From Flavobacterium sediminis (GTDB taxonomy: Bacteria > Bacteroidota > Bacteroidia > Flavobacteriales > Flavobacteriaceae), in NCBI RefSeq assembly GCF_003148385.1, contig NZ_CP029463.1, positions 682,001-746,000 on the forward strand: a stretch of DNA of 64,000 nucleotides, given 5' to 3'. Shown in pieces: positions 61,524 to 64,000 of the stretch. Made by a program: the position numbers and the translations under genes. Each line of letters begins with the position of its first letter. Position 1 is the first letter of the stretch. Under the pieces are notes generated by a model, which did not search any database, had not been told where the DNA came from, and saw only the letters and a list, made by a program, of their open reading frames with translations.

Positions 61524-64000
61524 TTACTGATTAATATACAAATAACCTGTCTTCTTCTTATCTTCAAAATTATTTTCAATCGGTGCATTGTACGTTATAA
61601 TGTAATAGTATGTTCCTGTCGGTAAAGCTTTAGTATCGACACGCATTCCGCTTTGAGCTCTCCCTTTAAAAACATTTAAACTATTATCATAGCCATGCGT
61701 TTCAAAAACGATACTTCCCCAACGATCGAAAATAGTAACCTGATTGTCCGGAAAACACTCTATCCCTTCGAGAATCAGATAATCATTTATTCCATCACCA
61801 TCAGGTGACAAAGCATTGTAGACATTTATATCACAGGTCACTTCTACTGTTTGTTCCAAAATATTAATATTCCCACAACCATCTACTGCTTTCCATTTTC
61901 TGTTTATTCTATAAAAACTGGAACAGTCTCCTTCTATCTTTTCCTCTTCATAAGTAACAGCTATAGGCTGTCCATTATCCAAAGCTGTAACGTCTACCTC
62001 CGGAAGCGTTGTTTCACAACTTAAATAAAGTGTTTCTAACCTATCAGGATAAAACTCCGGATAGGTGTTATCCTGAATAATAATTTCCTGAGTATATGAG
62101 CTTACATTACCACACCAATCTGTTGCAATCCAAGTTCTTATTATATTCATTTCTGTTTCACAAGTTCCTTCTATTGTTTCTTCATTAAAATCTATCTGCA
62201 CCTCACTACAATTATCTGTAACACTGACAGTATCTGATGAAGGAATTTCATCTGTAGGACCTAATACTATTGTTGCCGGTACTGTTGATGTAAATTGGGG
62301 AGGAATTGTATCCTGAATTAAAAATTGCTGTGTAAACTCGGTTTCATAAAGTATTTCTGCTGAATTATTGGTTACATTGCTTTGGTTATCATAGATTACA
62401 ATATGGTATGTTCTTGTTATAACTTGATTACAGCCGTTTACACCTTCATTTTCAGCCGTTATTACAATAACGCCACAGCTTGAACTAACCTGACCGGTTT
62501 GATCACCCAATGCCATAAAGTCTTCTACAGATAAACTTTCCTGAGTAGGAATCTCACCGTAGCACTGGACATGTTCCAATGAAAAACCGGGAATTGTAAC
62601 CTGAATATCACAATCATTTTCGATCAGACTTATAGTAGCAACATTAGACACATTTCCATCAAAATCTTCTACAGTATATTGAATTGAAGATGGCAAACCC
62701 GAAAAGCCGGTTTCCGGTAAAAAAGTCGTTTGTCCGTTCGTCAGATCAACGCTCCATGTTCCTTCAGCGGGAATTTGCAAGGTTAATTCAGCTGTAGTAC
62801 TTGTTGCATTTCCTTGATTTGACAGCAATACAACTGTTAACGGATCTACAACAGAACCCGAAGTATCATTATCTAAGATCGGTAAAGTCACTGACTGACC
62901 GACAGTATAAAAGCCGACATCATCTACGGCAATCGGTAAACAATCAAAATAAATACTGGCCTGGTTCGCTAAATTTCCCTCAATATCTTTTACAGTATAA
63001 GCTACGCTTGTTATACTCAAAGCAGAAGGAAATTTAGTGAAATGAACCTTGCCTACTACATCGTCTACAGACCATACCCCTTCACTAGGTACTGTAAACC
63101 CCTTCACCAACCCCCATTGATATACGAAGGATGTAGCATTATTGGGAGCAATAAGGTTAATAGATTGCATATCTAAACCTATGCTTGTATTATCATTTTG
63201 GAGTACATCAATAACATAATCACTATCTGAATCAGAACAATAAAATACATCATCATGCGATTCAGGACAATTTTCCGAAAACAGATATATAGTTAAAAAT
63301 GATGTAGATGTACAATTTGTATCATTATCTTTAACTTCAAAATTGTAGATCTGTCCCGGTAAATTCTCTAAATTAAATGTTGCAGTAGCGCCATTATATT
63401 CCTCATTTGTATCTACATTGGTAATCGTCCAGTCTGTCGGAAGATTTTCAAAAAGAACGACTCCATTACTTGTATTACATGATGGTTGGTTCACAATTTG
63501 AAAAGTCGGATCCGGAGCGGCATAAACGGTAAATGGTTGTGCAAATTCTCTACCACAATTATCTCTTGTTTTAGCTAAATAGGTCATTCCTACGGTCAAT
63601 CCGGAAAAAATATTTGAATCCTGATAATTTTCTAATAGTGTATTACCTGTACTGTCATATAATGAATACTTATACGGAGCTGTTCCTCCTGTAGCTTCTA
63701 ATTCTACCGTTGTTTCACAGGCTATTATTGAATCAAAGTGAAATGGCTCCAGGTTAATAGAGAATTGATACTCGTATAAAAAGCCCCCTTGTAATCTGGT
63801 ATTTAAATTACTTCCTCCTAATTGAGTCGGATAAACTGCTGTACCGAAACCGTCAACACCTCCGTATCTGAAGAAATAGGTTTCATTATTCTGCAATGTC
63901 AGATAAATTCTTCCGGTTTGAGCTACCGGTTGAAAATTAAATGGTGGTCCCACTTGTATCTTATCTGAATACACTAATGTTCCGTCCGATTTATAAATAG
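61524..64000 (-). CDS. T9SS type B (gliding motility-associated) secreted adhesin-like protein, 5' end missing
   Basis: An open frame runs from the window edge; a GTG at 63974 is not a real start because the frame continues upstream to base 64000. The 825 or so visible residues contain Ig-like domains and at least two CshA-type fibril repeats (VPSEGVWSVDD, IPAEGTWSVDLTNGQTTFLP with YTVKDIEGN and YTVEDFDGN). Two or three Cys-bearing repeats follow (RTWIATDWCGN, RKWKAVDGCGN). The last about 90 residues (LSPDGDGINDYL...GYLYINQ) are the gliding motility-associated C-terminal sorting domain. It is exported by T9SS; PorP/SprF follows. Confidence 0.9.
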   Translation of the reverse strand, partial: IYKSDGTLVYSDKIQVGPPFNFQPVAQTGRIYLTLQNNETYFFRYGGVDGFGTAVYPTQLGGSNLNTRLQGGFLYEYQFSINLEPFHFDSIIACETTVELEATGGTAPYKYSLYDSTGNTLLENYQDSNIFSGLTVGMTYLAKTRDNCGREFAQPFTVYAAPDPTFQIVNQPSCNTSNGVVLFENLPTDWTITNVDTNEEYNGATATFNLENLPGQIYNFEVKDNDTNCTSTSFLTIYLFSENCPESHDDVFYCSDSDSDYVIDVLQNDNTSIGLDMQSINLIAPNNATSFVYQWGLVKGFTVPSEGVWSVDDVVGKVHFTKFPSALSITSVAYTVKDIEGNLANQASIYFDCLPIAVDDVGFYTVGQSVTLPILDNDTSGSVVDPLTVVLLSNQGNATSTTAELTLQIPAEGTWSVDLTNGQTTFLPETGFSGLPSSIQYTVEDFDGNVSNVATISLIENDCDIQVTIPGFSLEHVQCYGEIPTQESLSVEDFMALGDQTGQVSSSCGVIVITAENEGVNGCNQVITRTYHIVIYDNQSNVTNNSAEILYETEFTQQFLIQDTIPPQFTSTVPATIVLGPTDEIPSSDTVSVTDNCSEVQIDFNEETIEGTCETEMNIIRTWIATDWCGNVSSYTQEIIIQDNTYPEFYPDRLETLYLSCETTLPEVDVTALDNGQPIAVTYEEEKIEGDCSSFYRINRKWKAVDGCGNINILEQTVEVTCDINVYNALSPDGDGINDYLILEGIECFPDNQVTIFDRWGSIVFETHGYDNSLNVFKGRAQSGMRVDTKALPTGTYYYIITYNAPIENNFEDKKKTGYLYINQ

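Noticed and set aside
1..64000. CRISPR arrays, rRNA, phage or insertion sequences
   Set aside because: I saw no regularly spaced repeats, no rRNA signatures, no transposase or integrase genes and no terminal inverted repeats with target duplications.

Overview
The window is AT-rich DNA from a member of the Bacteroidota, almost certainly a flavobacterium (family Flavobacteriaceae). The evidence is: Bacteroidota-type promoters (TAnnTTTG at -7, TTTG about 19 nt upstream) and no Shine-Dalgarno sequences; type IX secretion (T9SS) sorting domains, a PorP/SprF protein and a PorV/PorQ-like protein; a TonB-dependent receptor; flavobacterial families such as DUF4286, TIGR03643 and DUF4369; and a merR-crtI-crtB-crtZ-crtY zeaxanthin cluster. 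No phage, insertion sequence, CRISPR array or rRNA is visible. No gene-free stretch exceeds 300 bases.

Layout. 1-8.7 kb: a TonB receptor cut by the window edge, a DMT permease, aquaporin, AlkB-like dioxygenase, a TIGR03643 protein, an M61 peptidase lipoprotein, a DUF819 membrane protein broken by a frameshift, a DUF4369 lipoprotein and an aldo/keto reductase. 8.8-20.4 kb: tRNA-Thr; manA, a PTPS/QueD enzyme and idi; a KefB-type antiporter coupled to the NAD(P)HX repair enzyme; an FAD oxidoreductase; two tandem tRNA-Asn genes; RseP; and a secreted M1 aminopeptidase. 20.5-33.1 kb is housekeeping: serS, then a TPR-DUF4286-rsmA-mgtE operon, a DUF4010 protein, recQ, and the envelope operon kdsD-tatC-CMD-lptB. 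33.2-37.6 kb: the carotenoid operon with an upstream MerR regulator that has the B12-photoreceptor (CarH) signature. 37.6-41.5 kb: GH25, pssA, a PorV-like protein and a DUF4105 protein. 41.6-55.5 kb: a 13-gene surface-polysaccharide operon reading leftwards. It starts with neuB-neuC-neuA (sialic acid synthesis and activation), continues through glycosyltransferases, an acetyltransferase, a sulfotransferase and a Wzy polymerase, and ends with the initiating sugar-phosphate transferase. 55.6-58.6 kb: a two-component cluster of one histidine kinase and three response regulators. 58.7-64 kb: an OmpA/PD40 protein, PorP/SprF and a large T9SS type B adhesin-like protein that runs off the window.

Two points stand out. 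First, the carotenoid cluster looks light-regulated: the MerR protein has W-x9-EH and ExHxxG motifs, and the crtI and merR promoters share a motif fused to their -7 elements. Second, four features (DUF819 gene, wzy, neuC, one tRNA-Asn) are each broken by an apparent loss of one base in a run of C on the + strand. This is either a shared sequencing artefact or real inactivation, including loss of function in the sialylated polysaccharide locus.
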